Positions 7,940 to 15,963 of a DNA stretch of 46,382 nucleotides are shown piece after piece. Origin of the DNA: Lachnospiraceae bacterium (GTDB lineage: Bacteria > Bacillota > Clostridia > Lachnospirales > Lachnospiraceae); NCBI GenBank assembly GCA_017621975.1, contig JAGARW010000018.1, forward strand, positions 1 to 46,382, written 5' to 3'. The notes beneath the pieces are model-generated. The model was not told the DNA's origin and did no database searches. It worked only from the letters and a program-made list of their open reading frames with translations. Numbering within the stretch: position 1 is the stretch's first letter; each line of letters starts with the position of its first letter. The position numbers and the translations under genes are program-made.

Positions 7940-8716
7940 TCAGGCGTGATAGCCGAGTTCGCGGGATAAGCTTTGTCCCGCCTCGAGAAGCAGGGAAGAC
8001 AGCTCAAGAATCCTTTCGTCGGACATACGAGGCGTCGGTGCGGAAATACTGATCGCATATTCCGCCTTGCCGGTATAATCGTTGATGCTGATCGCGACAC
8101 AGCGGACGCCTAGCTCGTTCTCTTCGTTGTCGAGAGCATATCCGCGCATGCGTACTTCTTCCAGCTCCTTTAAAAGCTGTTCGATATCGAGAATTGTAAA
8201 TTCTGTTTTAGGCGATACGTCGGATCTTTCCCATATTTCGCGTACTTCGGCTTCCGACAGCCGTGACATGATCGCTTTGCCGACGGCGGTGCAGTAGAGC
8301 GGACTGATCATGCCGACAAAGGACGCCATTTGGATAGAGCGGCCTGTATTGGCAGGTTCGAGCTTGTGGATATAGCAAATATCGCAGTCGACGCGTTTGA
8401 CGAGATGGACGGTCTCCAGAGTCTGCTCCATCAGATACTTCAAATAGGGCTGCGTCATGGAAAGGACATCGATCTGTTTTAAAACCTTTCCCGAAACGTT
8501 GACGATTTTCAGCGTCATATGATATTTTAAGGATTCTTCGTCCTGACTGACATAGCCCATATAAATAAGGGAATTCAAAAGCCGGTGCACGGTCGTTTTG
8601 TTGAGGTTCAGAAGATGGCTGAGCTCAAGAAGTCCGCAGGGACCTTCTTCTGCCAGCGTTTCCATAATCTGAAATATTCTGCCGGCGGACTGAACAGGAT
8701 TTTTTTCGTTATCCAT
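7940..8716 (-). CDS. IclR-family transcriptional regulator, probable regulator of the KDG/uronate cluster
   Basis: DNA-binding regulator of 258 aa. The N-terminal winged helix-turn-helix (about residues 8-65, with LSHLLNLNKTTVHRLLNSL as the recognition region) is followed by an IclR effector domain that usually binds a small acid. The C-terminal region contains LGVRCVAISI and AISISAPTPRM, both typical of the family. AAAGGA lies seven bases before the ATG. It is convergent with the KDG operon and divergent from the SDR gene, the usual position for KdgR-like IclR members that sense KDG. Palindromic sequences in the 165-base divergent gap are candidate operators. The effector is not known; KDG is the natural guess. 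Confidence 0.88.
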   Translation of the reverse strand: MDNEKNPVQSAGRIFQIMETLAEEGPCGLLELSHLLNLNKTTVHRLLNSLIYMGYVSQDEESLKYHMTLKIVNVSGKVLKQIDVLSMTQPYLKYLMEQTLETVHLVKRVDCDICYIHKLEPANTGRSIQMASFVGMISPLYCTAVGKAIMSRLSEAEVREIWERSDVSPKTEFTILDIEQLLKELEEVRMRGYALDNEENELGVRCVAISINDYTGKAEYAISISAPTPRMSDERILELSSLLLEAGQSLSRELGYHA

Positions 8717-8764
8717 AGCGTATTCCTTTCTGAAGCATATTTTCTATATCGTATATGACAGTAT

Positions 8765-8832
8765 ATATTACGTTCGCCTTGCGACGTATTAAAAAGGTTC
8801 GTAATATGAAACACAATTTCACGAAATGAAAC
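8765..8832. promoter_or_regulatory. Candidate operators in the iclR / SDR divergent region
   Basis: TGAAA-N5-TTTCA lies at 8807-8821 and overlaps a second palindrome, TTTCACGAAA (8817-8826). The GAAA...TTTC layout resembles the remembered KdgR box of enterobacteria, with a shorter centre. Further toward the regulator gene, ATATTACG (8765-8772) and CGTAATAT (8800-8807) form another inverted repeat. A TATAAT-like box is at 8856-8861, but it is close to the SDR ribosome binding site. Confidence 0.5.
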
Positions 8833-8881
8833 TATTGATATAACACTACTATTATTATAATGGAAAGGATTGGATTTGAAA

Positions 8882-9679
8882 ATGGGAAAAACATCATTTT
8901 CTTTAGAAGGTAAGGTTGCGCTCGTGACAGGCGCCGCATATGGCATCGGCTTTGCAATCGCGCAGAGCTATGCGGAGGCGGGTGCAAAAATCGCTTTTAA
9001 CTGCCGCTCACAGGAGCATATGGAGAAGGCGCTTGCGGAATACAAAAAACTTGGCGTCGATGCAAAAGGCTATCTCTGCGATGTGACGAAAGAGGAGCAG
9101 GTGCTTAAAATGGTAAAGGAGATTGAAGGCACGCTCGGAACGATCGATATCCTTGTCAATAACGCAGGCATTATCAAACGGATCCCGATGACGGAAATGA
9201 GCGTAGAGGAATTCCGCCAGGTGATCGATATTGACTTAAACGCGGCGTTTATTACATCGAAAGCGGTTCTGCCTAAGATGATCGAAAAAAGAAGCGGAAA
9301 GATCATCAATGTCTGCTCGATGATGAGCGAGCTTGGCAGGGAGACGGTGTCCGCTTATGCGGCGGCGAAAGGCGGGCTGAAAATGCTGACCAAGAATATC
9401 GCGTCGGAGTACGGACAGTATAACATCCAGTGCAACGGGATCGGACCGGGCTATATCGCAACGCCGCAGACGGCGCCGCTGCGTGAAACACAGCCGGACG
9501 GCAGCAGGCATCCGTTCGACAGCTTTATTATTGCGAAAACGCCTGCAGCAAGATGGGGAACGCCCGAGGATCTGATGGGACCGGCGGTTTTCCTCGCGTC
9601 GGAAGCGTCCGATTTTGTCAACGGACAAATATTGTATGTGGACGGCGGCATTCTGGCGTATATCGGAAAGCAGCCGTAA
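8882..9679 (+). CDS. kduD: Short-chain dehydrogenase, probable KduD / gluconate 5-dehydrogenase type
   Basis: NAD(P)-dependent oxidoreductase of about 265 aa. It has the Rossmann motif TGAAYGIG near residue 16, NNAG, and the catalytic Tyr-x3-Lys in SAYAAAKGG with an upstream Ser. The closest feel is to gluconate 5-dehydrogenase-like SDRs, which in clusters with kduI reduce 2,5-diketo-3-deoxygluconate to KDG. That step is otherwise missing here. TTG codons at 8870 and 8876 are in frame, but AAGGA at 8865-8869 is too near the first. The ATG at 8882 is chosen, with TTG 8876 the main alternative. It is divergent from the IclR-type gene, which probably controls it. Confidence 0.8.
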   Translation: MGKTSFSLEGKVALVTGAAYGIGFAIAQSYAEAGAKIAFNCRSQEHMEKALAEYKKLGVDAKGYLCDVTKEEQVLKMVKEIEGTLGTIDILVNNAGIIKRIPMTEMSVEEFRQVIDIDLNAAFITSKAVLPKMIEKRSGKIINVCSMMSELGRETVSAYAAAKGGLKMLTKNIASEYGQYNIQCNGIGPGYIATPQTAPLRETQPDGSRHPFDSFIIAKTPAARWGTPEDLMGPAVFLASEASDFVNGQILYVDGGILAYIGKQP

Positions 9680-9699
9680 GAGGTATCATAAAAAAAGAA

Positions 9700-9738
9700 G
9701 CAAAATCCCGGCATGCAAAAGTATACCGGGATTTTTGC
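9700..9738 (+). terminator. Intrinsic terminator after the SDR gene
   Basis: GCAAAATCCCGG pairs with CCGGGATTTTTGC (one bulged T) around a short loop, with a T run on the 3' side, 20 bases past the stop codon. Confidence 0.75.
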
Positions 9739-9873
9739 AAAAAGGGAAGTTAAGCCTTTTATTTTATGAAAAAAAGTGTATAATATAATTATTCAGAAAG
9801 CGGTTCCGCTTATCAATTTTCAGTAAGAAAATTCTATCAACCAATCTGATATCATATCTTAGGAGGTCGTTTC

Positions 9874-10872
9874 ATGACGAAGAATTTAAGTGCTTATTTT
9901 CCGATCATTCAGACAAAAGAGAAAATTTTACAAAAGATAAAAGAAAATCCCGAATTAGAAAAAATCTATTATTCATGGACAAAAGAACAGAGAAAAGAAT
10001 TTTTAGATTGCTGTAGCGGAGCAAAAGGATTTAAGCTCCTTTACGATAGCTTTTTTAAGGAAATATTTAATGTCGAATATTGTGCGGAGACAATGGAAGA
10101 CTGGCTTTCTTCAATATTGAAAAGAAAAATAAAAGTATTATACGCGCTTCCCAATGATTCTGTACGGATTGCGGATGAAAGCAGTTTGCTGATTACGGAT
10201 ATTGTAGTGCAGCTGGAGGACGGAAGCATTGCAAATGTGGAAATGCAGAAAATCGGTTATTTATTTCCGGGAGAGAGAAGCGCCTGCTATTCTGCGGATT
10301 TGCTGCTCAGACAATATAAAAGAATTCGTGATAAAAAGAAAAAATCTTTTAGCTACAAAGACATTAAAAATGTATATACAATTATATTGTTTGAAAAAAG
10401 TCCGCGGGAATTTCGCCGGTTTGGAAAAGAATATATTCATTATTTTAAACAAAAATCAAATACCGGTATGGAGTTGAATCTGATACAGGAATATATATTC
10501 GTTTCACTTGATTTGTTTAAAGAAAATCGTGAGTATAAAACATTGGAAGATGAAACGGCGGCTTGGCTTTTGCTTTTTTGCGAGGATGAGCCGGAACAAA
10601 TAGGGAGACTGATTGAAAAATATCCGAAATTTAAATACATATATGAGATCGTTTATCAAATGTGCCTGAATGTGGAAAGGGTGATGAATATGTTTTCGGA
10701 GGAACTTCGTATTCTTGATAGAAATACGGTACAGCTTATGATCGACGAATTGCAGAAAACGATAGACATGCAAAAAGACGCGATGAAAAAGAGCGGTAAT
10801 GTAATAAAGGAGCAACGAGACGAAATAGAACAATTAAAGAAAAGAATCATGCAAATGGAGCAGGGACGCTAA
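9874..10872 (+). CDS. Rpn family PD-(D/E)XK nuclease / putative transposase
   Basis: A 332-aa protein of the recombination-promoting nuclease (Rpn, formerly transposase_31-like) type. The N-terminal part contains YDSFFKEIFN, matching the family's D-x-x-F-K-x-I-F opening. The catalytic core follows as ITDIVVQLEDG...NVEMQ, giving Asp109, Glu123 and Gln125 of the PD-(D/E)XK motif. The last 60 residues form a charged, probably coiled-coil tail. Rpn proteins cut DNA and promote RecA-independent recombination in E. coli; other members act in phage defence. The gene is distinctly AT-rich relative to its neighbours, which suggests acquisition. AGGAGG precedes the ATG, and a TATAAT box lies at 9779-9784. 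It stands alone between two terminators. Confidence 0.82.
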   Translation: MTKNLSAYFPIIQTKEKILQKIKENPELEKIYYSWTKEQRKEFLDCCSGAKGFKLLYDSFFKEIFNVEYCAETMEDWLSSILKRKIKVLYALPNDSVRIADESSLLITDIVVQLEDGSIANVEMQKIGYLFPGERSACYSADLLLRQYKRIRDKKKKSFSYKDIKNVYTIILFEKSPREFRRFGKEYIHYFKQKSNTGMELNLIQEYIFVSLDLFKENREYKTLEDETAAWLLLFCEDEPEQIGRLIEKYPKFKYIYEIVYQMCLNVERVMNMFSEELRILDRNTVQLMIDELQKTIDMQKDAMKKSGNVIKEQRDEIEQLKKRIMQMEQGR

Positions 10873-10880
10873 AAGAAATA

Positions 10881-10919
10881 CCCCTTCGGATGTCCCCGCA
10901 ATATGCGGCTCCGAAGGGG
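10881..10919. terminator. Bidirectional terminator between rpn-type gene and mtnN
   Basis: The 10-bp perfect stem CCCCTTCGGA / TCCGAAGGGG sits between convergent genes. T-rich sequence follows it on both strands. Confidence 0.75.
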
Positions 10920-10931
10920 TCGTTTGTTTCC

Positions 10932-11633
10932 TTATAAACGGCTTATCATATGCTCTACAAGCCTTGCGGAATGCTCCGCAGCCGCTTTTTCAAACGCCGG
11001 GTAATCCATGTGCGCGCTGTCGTCCGCTTTATCGGAGATCGCGCGGATGATAACGAACGGAATATGATTGAGCCATGAGGCGTGCGCGATCGCCGCGCCT
11101 TCCATTTCCGTACAATAACTGTCCGGGAAGTTTTTCAGAATACTGTCTTTTACCTGCGGACTGGAGATAAACTGGTCGCCGCTGACAATTCTGCCTTCGA
11201 AAACCTTAATTTCCGGATTGACAAGCTCGCAGGACGCTTTCGCCTGTGAGATCATAGCCGCGTCCGCCGCAAAGGAAAGCGTACCGAGCTGCGGCACTTC
11301 GCCGACCGGATAACCAAAACCGGTTGCATCCACGTCATGATAAAGCGCGTCGGTTGATACGACAATATCGCCGATGTTAATCTCTGCGTTTAAGGAACCG
11401 GCAACGCCGGTATTGATCACGTGCGTTACGTGAAAGACGTCCGACAGAATCTGTACGCATATCCCTGCGTTGACTTTGCCGACGCCGCTTCTGACAATAA
11501 CGACGGGAATGTCGTTTAAAATTCCTTCCAAAAAGGTCATGGAAGCCTTTTCCAAAGTATTTGTAATCTGCATATGGCTTTTGAGCGTTTCCACTTCGAT
11601 TTCCATAGCGCCGATAATACCGATCTTATTCAT
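10932..11633 (-). CDS. mtnN: 5'-methylthioadenosine / S-adenosylhomocysteine nucleosidase
   Basis: Hydrolyses the N-glycosidic bond of S-adenosylhomocysteine and methylthioadenosine, releasing adenine and the substrate of LuxS. The 233-aa length is normal. Diagnostic motifs are GIIGAMEIEVETL at the N-terminus (catalytic Glu), CTEMEGAAIAHAS (second catalytic Glu and ribose-binding Met) and RAISDKAD (catalytic Asp near the C-terminus). AAAGGA precedes the ATG. The gene follows luxS by 14 bases on the same strand, so the two consecutive steps of the activated methyl cycle are co-expressed. Confidence 0.96.
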   Translation of the reverse strand: MNKIGIIGAMEIEVETLKSHMQITNTLEKASMTFLEGILNDIPVVIVRSGVGKVNAGICVQILSDVFHVTHVINTGVAGSLNAEINIGDIVVSTDALYHDVDATGFGYPVGEVPQLGTLSFAADAAMISQAKASCELVNPEIKVFEGRIVSGDQFISSPQVKDSILKNFPDSYCTEMEGAAIAHASWLNHIPFVIIRAISDKADDSAHMDYPAFEKAAAEHSARLVEHMISRL

Positions 11634-11647
11634 GGGAATATCCTTTC

Positions 11648-12136
11648 TTATGCGTCTTTTTCAGGATAAACAAGGTGCGCCTCGTCTATGTGATATAATG
11701 TATTTTCAAGATAACGGTTAGCGACATATTTTGCCATCGGCACGTTGTGATCGAGATAGTTACCGCAGTCTTCCGGGGCGGCGCCGGGAAGCTCGCCTTC
11801 AAAGTCGCGGACAAATTCAAACATACCGATAATAAAAGGAACAATATCTTTCGAATCAAGATCGCCTGCCATGAGCAGATAGCAGCCGGTACGGCAGCCC
11901 ATCGGTCCGAAATAAACGATTTTATCCTTCCATGTCTCGTCGTTTCTCGCGTAGGTCGCGCATAAATGCTCTAATGTGTGAAGCTCCGCAGTATTCATGC
12001 ACGGCTCGTCGTTCGGTGACGTCATGCGGAGGTCAAACGTAGTAATCGTGGCGTTTCCGTAAGTGTCCTTGCGGGACACATAGATACCGGGCTGTAATTT
12101 AATATGATCGATTGTAAAGCTTGCAATTTTTTCCAT
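11648..12136 (-). CDS. luxS: S-ribosylhomocysteine lyase (LuxS)
   Basis: Cleaves S-ribosylhomocysteine to homocysteine and DPD, the precursor of autoinducer-2. The 162-aa protein has the zinc ligands His53 and His57 in HTLEH and Cys124 in EDCGNY, and the catalytic Cys81 in MGCRTG. The start ATG at 12136 has GGAG 14 bases away, longer than ideal. That GGAG belongs to a repeat copy at the edge of the inserted element 12149-12301. luxS and mtnN form a two-gene operon from a promoter at 12327-12355. Whether AI-2 is used as a signal cannot be told from this window. Confidence 0.97.
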   Translation of the reverse strand: MEKIASFTIDHIKLQPGIYVSRKDTYGNATITTFDLRMTSPNDEPCMNTAELHTLEHLCATYARNDETWKDKIVYFGPMGCRTGCYLLMAGDLDSKDIVPFIIGMFEFVRDFEGELPGAAPEDCGNYLDHNVPMAKYVANRYLENTLYHIDEAHLVYPEKDA

Positions 12137-12148
12137 ATGATTCTATTC

Positions 12149-12301
12149 GTCTCCATTCCGAAGCGCAGCGTAGGAATTGCGCAACCGAAGTCCGCGCAAG
12201 CGGCTTTGGTTGTCGCATCAAGGCTCATTTGCGGCGCTCCGGCGCAAATAGCCATGTGAACAATTAGCGCATCAGCGTAATTGTTCACATTGTCTCCATT
12301 C
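12149..12301. repeat. Structured multi-hairpin element in the luxS leader, flanked by 10-bp direct repeats
   Basis: GTCTCCATTC occurs at 12149-12158 and again at 12292-12301. Between the copies lie three consecutive foldable segments. These are an imperfect stem around the CGCAACCGAAG / CTTTGGTTGTCG segment (about 12180-12215), ATTTGCG / CGCAAAT (12227-12249), and a perfect 12-bp stem TGTGAACAATTA / TAATTGTTCACA (12255-12289). The element separates the luxS promoter from the gene, so it is transcribed in the 5' leader. The arrangement fits insertion of a non-coding repeat element with target duplication, or a structured regulatory leader. Confidence 0.6.
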
Positions 12302-12326
12302 TTAATATATACTGTATAACAGATTC

Positions 12327-12355
12327 ATCATACAAAACGGCGGGACAAAAGTCAA
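12327..12355 (-). promoter_or_regulatory. Sigma-A-type promoter for luxS-mtnN
   Basis: On the minus strand, TTGACT (12355-12350) is followed after 17 bases by TATGAT (12332-12327). An 11-bp palindrome, TATACTGTATA (12308-12318), lies just downstream near the expected start and may be an operator. Confidence 0.6.
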
Positions 12356-12400
12356 TCTCGCCGTGAAATATCCGCATGATGCGACGCTTTTTACCGCGCC

Positions 12401-13090
12401 TTATACCTTGAAGCGGTAGCCTACGCCCCAGATCGTCTCAATATACTGCGGTTTTGCCGTATCAAATTCAATTTTTTCACGTATTTTCTTGATATGGACG
12501 GTGACGGTGGCAATATCGCCGATCGAATCCATGTCCCAGATTTCGCGGAACAGCTCTTCTTTTGTAAATACGTGGTTCGGGTGCTCTGCAAGAAATGTGA
12601 GGAGATCGAATTCCTTTGTCGTAAACTGCTTCTCTTCTCCATCGACCATAACGCGGCGCGCTGTTTTGTCGATACGGATGCCGCGTATCTCTACGATGTC
12701 GTTTGTCTGCGCCTGCGAGCCGACAAGCCTGTTGTAACGCGCCATATGCGCCTTGACTCTTGCGACGAGCTCGCTTGGACTGAACGGCTTTGTGATATAA
12801 TCGTCTGCGCCGAGACCGAGTCCGCGGATCTTGTCGATGTCCTCCTTTTTGGCGGAAACCATCAGGATCGGAATATCCTTTGTTTCGCGTATCTTCTTGC
12901 ATACGTCGAAGCCGTCGATGCCGGGAAGCATCAGATCGAGAATAACAAGGTCAAAATCTTCCGCAAGCGCGCGCGCAAGACCGGTATCGCCGGCGTTTTC
13001 AATTTCCACTTCAAACTCGCTTAGCTCCAGATAATCTTTTTCAAGATCGGCGATCGCTTCTTCATCTTCGATAATTAATATTTTACTCAT
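12401..13090 (-). CDS. OmpR/PhoB-family response regulator
   Basis: A 229-aa DNA-binding response regulator. The receiver domain (residues 1-120) has the acidic pocket EDE (9-11), phospho-acceptor Asp52 in VILDLMLPG, and the Lys in VSAKK. The C-terminal winged-helix domain (about 130-229) ends with the family signature TIWGVGYRF. GGAGG lies before the ATG at 13090. It is transcribed after its histidine kinase, 30 bases downstream, which reverses the usual regulator-first order. No target is evident. Confidence 0.93.
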   Translation of the reverse strand: MSKILIIEDEEAIADLEKDYLELSEFEVEIENAGDTGLARALAEDFDLVILDLMLPGIDGFDVCKKIRETKDIPILMVSAKKEDIDKIRGLGLGADDYITKPFSPSELVARVKAHMARYNRLVGSQAQTNDIVEIRGIRIDKTARRVMVDGEEKQFTTKEFDLLTFLAEHPNHVFTKEELFREIWDMDSIGDIATVTVHIKKIREKIEFDTAKPQYIETIWGVGYRFKV

Positions 13091-13120
13091 TGTGTTTCCT
13101 CCGTTCTAAAGTAAAGTATA

Positions 13121-14599
13121 TCAGGTTTCAGCTTCCCTATATTTTCTAATGACAAAATGCAGACACGTGCCTTCTCCTTCTTTACTGGTCGCCCAGATAT
13201 AACCTCCGTGATCTTCAATGATCTTTTTGACAATGGAGAGTCCGATGCCGCTGCCGCCCTTTGAGGAATTGCGGGAAGCGTCTGTGCGGAAAAAGCGCTC
13301 GAATATATTGCTTAAATCTTTGGCGGCAATGCCTTTGCCGTTATCTTCGATTTCAACACGGATCGAGTCGATTTCGTCAAGAATGCGGATATCGATCACA
13401 CCCTGAGGTTTATCCATATATTTAATGCTGTTGCTGATAATGTTGTTGATCACTCGTTTTAACTGCTCGGGATCGGCGATGATCCTTGTATCGGGACTGA
13501 CAACGTTGGAATAATTCAGACGGATGTTTTCGGATTCCAGTTCAAGACCGACGTCTTCGATGCAGTCGCGGAAATATTCGCTCACATTGATGCGGTGAAA
13601 ATTGTAAGGAATGCGGTTGGAATCGATGCCCGAATAAAAAGTCAGCTCGTTAATCAGCCGGTCCATATCGATCGCCTTATTGTAGATCGTGCGGATATAT
13701 TTATCCATTTTCTCGGGCGTATCTGCAACGCCGTCCATCAGACCTTCCACATACCCTTTGATCGCGGTGATCGGCGTTTTGAGGTCGTGGGAAATATTGC
13801 TGATCAGCTCCTTATTCTGACGTTCGCTCTGTACCTTTTCCTCTGAGGATTCTTTGAGCCGCAGCCGCATATCCTCATAATTGCGGAACAGATCGCCGAA
13901 TTCGCCTTTTTCCTCGGTCGTAAGGGCATAATCAAAGTCGCCCTCGGCAATTTTCTGCATGGCGCGGTTCAAATTGCGGATCGGATGAAAGATACCCTTC
14001 TGGATCCACTGCGTCAGCATAAGCGCGGTAAAAATAAGGATAAACGTAATGGCAACAAGCATGTCGATAATAAACGATTTCGTAAAGCGGCCGTTCAGCG
14101 GCGTTACGACAAAAATGCTGCCCTCGGAATCGTCGGAAAACAGGAAATCCGCCTGTTTGACAAATTTCTGAAGCTGATTGTAGTAATATCCCGCGTCCTG
14201 CCCGGAAATATCATACCCATAGGGCGGCAGCTTGGAGAATATGCGCCCTGCCGCAGCCTGATTGCCCGTATAATAGAGAACGCCGTCCTTTCGGACGATG
14301 ATATAAGAAGCCTTTTTTTCCGCCGCTTCCTCAAGGGATGAAAGAAACGCCTTGTCCTCAAACTTTTCGGGGCAGTTTTCCGCGGTTTGGATAATAGAAT
14401 CGAACAGCTCGGCGGTCTGTTCCTCTTTTGTCTGGAGGAAATTGGAAAACGCTTCATAATCGACTGCCTTAAAACCGTATTCCCTCTGCATGGTATGCGT
14501 CATATAAAATTCAATGCTCATGAAAGCGAGCGCCATCAGCGCGAGCGGCAGAAAAACCATCGTAATGAAGGTAATCAGCAGCCGTGTCCGTAATTTCAT
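13121..14599 (-). CDS. Membrane sensor histidine kinase (HAMP, HisKA, HATPase)
   Basis: Class I sensor kinase of 492 aa. The first transmembrane helix spans about residues 8-30. An extracytoplasmic sensor domain of about 140 residues follows, then a second helix at about 176-197. Next come a HAMP linker (PIRNLNRAMQKIAEGDFDY), the H-box NISHDLKTP with phospho-acceptor His271, and an ATPase domain with the N box NIISNSIKYM, DNGKGI and GSGIGLSIVKKI. An in-frame upstream start at 14698 would add 33 residues before the first helix. The ATG at 14599, preceded by AGAAGG, begins directly with MKLRTRLLITF and is preferred. It is paired with the response regulator downstream. The ligand is unknown. Confidence 0.92.
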   Translation of the reverse strand: MKLRTRLLITFITMVFLPLALMALAFMSIEFYMTHTMQREYGFKAVDYEAFSNFLQTKEEQTAELFDSIIQTAENCPEKFEDKAFLSSLEEAAEKKASYIIVRKDGVLYYTGNQAAAGRIFSKLPPYGYDISGQDAGYYYNQLQKFVKQADFLFSDDSEGSIFVVTPLNGRFTKSFIIDMLVAITFILIFTALMLTQWIQKGIFHPIRNLNRAMQKIAEGDFDYALTTEEKGEFGDLFRNYEDMRLRLKESSEEKVQSERQNKELISNISHDLKTPITAIKGYVEGLMDGVADTPEKMDKYIRTIYNKAIDMDRLINELTFYSGIDSNRIPYNFHRINVSEYFRDCIEDVGLELESENIRLNYSNVVSPDTRIIADPEQLKRVINNIISNSIKYMDKPQGVIDIRILDEIDSIRVEIEDNGKGIAAKDLSNIFERFFRTDASRNSSKGGSGIGLSIVKKIIEDHGGYIWATSKEGEGTCLHFVIRKYREAET

Positions 14600-14737
14600 A
14601 AAAGCCTTCTTTCTATAGGAGAATTTGTGCTGCGCAAAACCATTCTCCACATTGCCGACATTTAAAAATATTATAGCACGATATTTACTTTTTTTCATAA
14701 ATCATGAATGAGATTATTCTAAAATCTTTATAAAGAA

Positions 14738-14798
14738 TTGACATTTTTTAAAAAGTATACTATGTTATAAATAAAAATAATAATCGTTTTTATTTTTA
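14738..14798 (+). promoter_or_regulatory. Promoter and Fur/PerR-like operator upstream of the perR-type gene
   Basis: TTGACA (14738-14743) and TATGTT (14761-14766) are 17 bases apart. Just downstream, TAAAAATAATAA (14772-14783) and TTTTTATTTTTA (14787-14798) form a 27-bp inverted repeat with one mismatch and a TCG centre. The AT-rich palindrome over the transcription start is the expected place for autorepression by a Fur-superfamily protein. Confidence 0.7.
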
Positions 14799-14809
14799 AA
14801 GGAGAAGCT

Positions 14810-15202
14810 ATGGCATTAAAATACAGCCGACAGCGGGAAGCGATCAAGGAATTTCTCTCTACGAGGAAGGATCATCCGACGGCGGATATGGTTTATACAC
14901 AAGTGCGGAAGGAATTCCCGAACATCAGTCTCGGCACGGTTTACCGGAATCTGACGCTGCTTGCGGAGACGGGAGAGATTTCCCGGATCAACGTAGGGGA
15001 CGGGATCGATCATTTCGATCCGGATACATCGGAGCATTATCATTTTCAGTGTAAAAAGTGCGGCTGCGTACAGGATTTAAAACTGGAACATACAGGAAAG
15101 ACCAACGAGCTTGCCGCGATGCAGTTTGACGGAGAAATTATGGGAAGCGTCACTTACTTCTACGGATTGTGCGGAAAATGCAAAGAGGCACGGAATTCAT
15201 AA
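14810..15202 (+). CDS. perR: Fur-superfamily repressor, PerR-like
   Basis: Metal-dependent repressor of 130 aa, probably sensing peroxide. The N-terminal winged helix includes the recognition region [13 protein letters not shown]. The metal-sensing hinge reads [15 protein letters not shown], with the Asp and His set used for regulatory Fe/Mn binding in PerR. Two Cys pairs, CKKCGC and CGKC, make the structural zinc site. AGGAG precedes the ATG at 14810, and a palindrome overlaps the promoter. The next gene, a reverse rubrerythrin, is a peroxide-reducing enzyme, and the perR-rubrerythrin pairing is common in clostridia. Fur or Zur identity cannot be excluded without a structure-based alignment. 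Confidence 0.85.
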   Translation: MALKYSRQREAIKEFLSTRKDHPTADMVYTQVRKEFPNISLGTVYRNLTLLAETGEISRINVGDGIDHFDPDTSEHYHFQCKKCGCVQDLKLEHTGKTNELAAMQFDGEIMGSVTYFYGLCGKCKEARNS

Positions 15203-15258
15203 ATAAAAAGATAAGATATGGGTATTCTTTTAATGAAATCAGGAAAAGGAGAACTCAT

Positions 15259-15798
15259 ATGAAATATGTATGTCAGGTATGCGGTTATGTACATGAAGGA
15301 GATAAGCCGCCGGAAAGATGTCCGGTCTGCAATGCCCCGGCGGAAAAATTCAGGGCGCAGACGGACGGGGACAGTTGGGCCGCAGAGCATGTGGTAGGAA
15401 TTGCAAAAGGCGTCAGCGAGGATATTATGGCGGATCTGCGTGCGAATTTTAACGGAGAATGCTCGGAGGTCGGCATGTATCTTGCGATGGCGAGAGTCGC
15501 TCACAGAGAAGGATATCCTGAAATCGGTCTCTATTGGGAAAAAGCGGCGTGGGAAGAAGCGGAGCATGCGGCAAAATTCGCCGAACTTCTCGGCGAGGTC
15601 GTAACCGATTCGACCAAAAAGAATCTGCAGATGCGCGTCGATGCGGAGAACGGCGCGACGGCGGGCAAGTACGATCTTGCAAAACGCGCGAAAGCCGCGA
15701 ATCTGGACGCGATCCACGACACCGTGCATGAGATGGCAAAGGACGAAGCGCGGCATGGTAAGGCGTTTCGGGGATTGCTGAAACGGTACTTTGGTTAA
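15259..15798 (+). CDS. Reverse rubrerythrin (N-terminal rubredoxin domain)
   Basis: Non-haem iron peroxidase of 179 aa that reduces hydrogen peroxide in the cytoplasm of anaerobes. The rubredoxin domain comes first, with CQVCGY and CPVCNAP as the two Cys pairs, followed by the ferritin-like four-helix domain carrying E-x-x-H motifs (EAEHAAKF and DEARHGKAF) for the di-iron site. This order is the reverse of classical rubrerythrin, which is also present in this window at 28418-28957. AAAAGGAG precedes the ATG at 15259; an in-frame start at 15169 would lie inside the perR-type gene and is rejected. Placement 56 bases after the PerR-like gene suggests peroxide-induced expression. Confidence 0.93.
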   Translation: MKYVCQVCGYVHEGDKPPERCPVCNAPAEKFRAQTDGDSWAAEHVVGIAKGVSEDIMADLRANFNGECSEVGMYLAMARVAHREGYPEIGLYWEKAAWEEAEHAAKFAELLGEVVTDSTKKNLQMRVDAENGATAGKYDLAKRAKAANLDAIHDTVHEMAKDEARHGKAFRGLLKRYFG

Positions 15799-15875
15799 GC
15801 GATTTCCGAATTTTAGAGTATAAGAGGATGGGTTTTAGGCGGCGTCCTATAAGGAAGTAAATGAAATTTTCGGTG

Positions 15876-15907
15876 AAAGCGGTGTGGCGGAGGCCACGCC
15901 GCTTTTT
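15876..15907 (+). terminator. Intrinsic terminator after the reverse rubrerythrin
   Basis: AAAGCGGTGTGGC pairs with GCCACGCCGCTTT around a GGAG loop and continues into T residues, about 80 bases after the stop codon. Confidence 0.8.
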
Positions 15908-15963
15908 CCGTAACATATATCAGTTTTGATAACGCGCTGCGTCCATACAGATCGATCTCTTTT

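Noticed and set aside
8835-8861. TTGATA and TATAAT upstream of the SDR gene as its promoter.
   Set aside because: The spacing is 15 bases and the -10 abuts the ribosome binding site, which would leave almost no leader. Kept only as a note.
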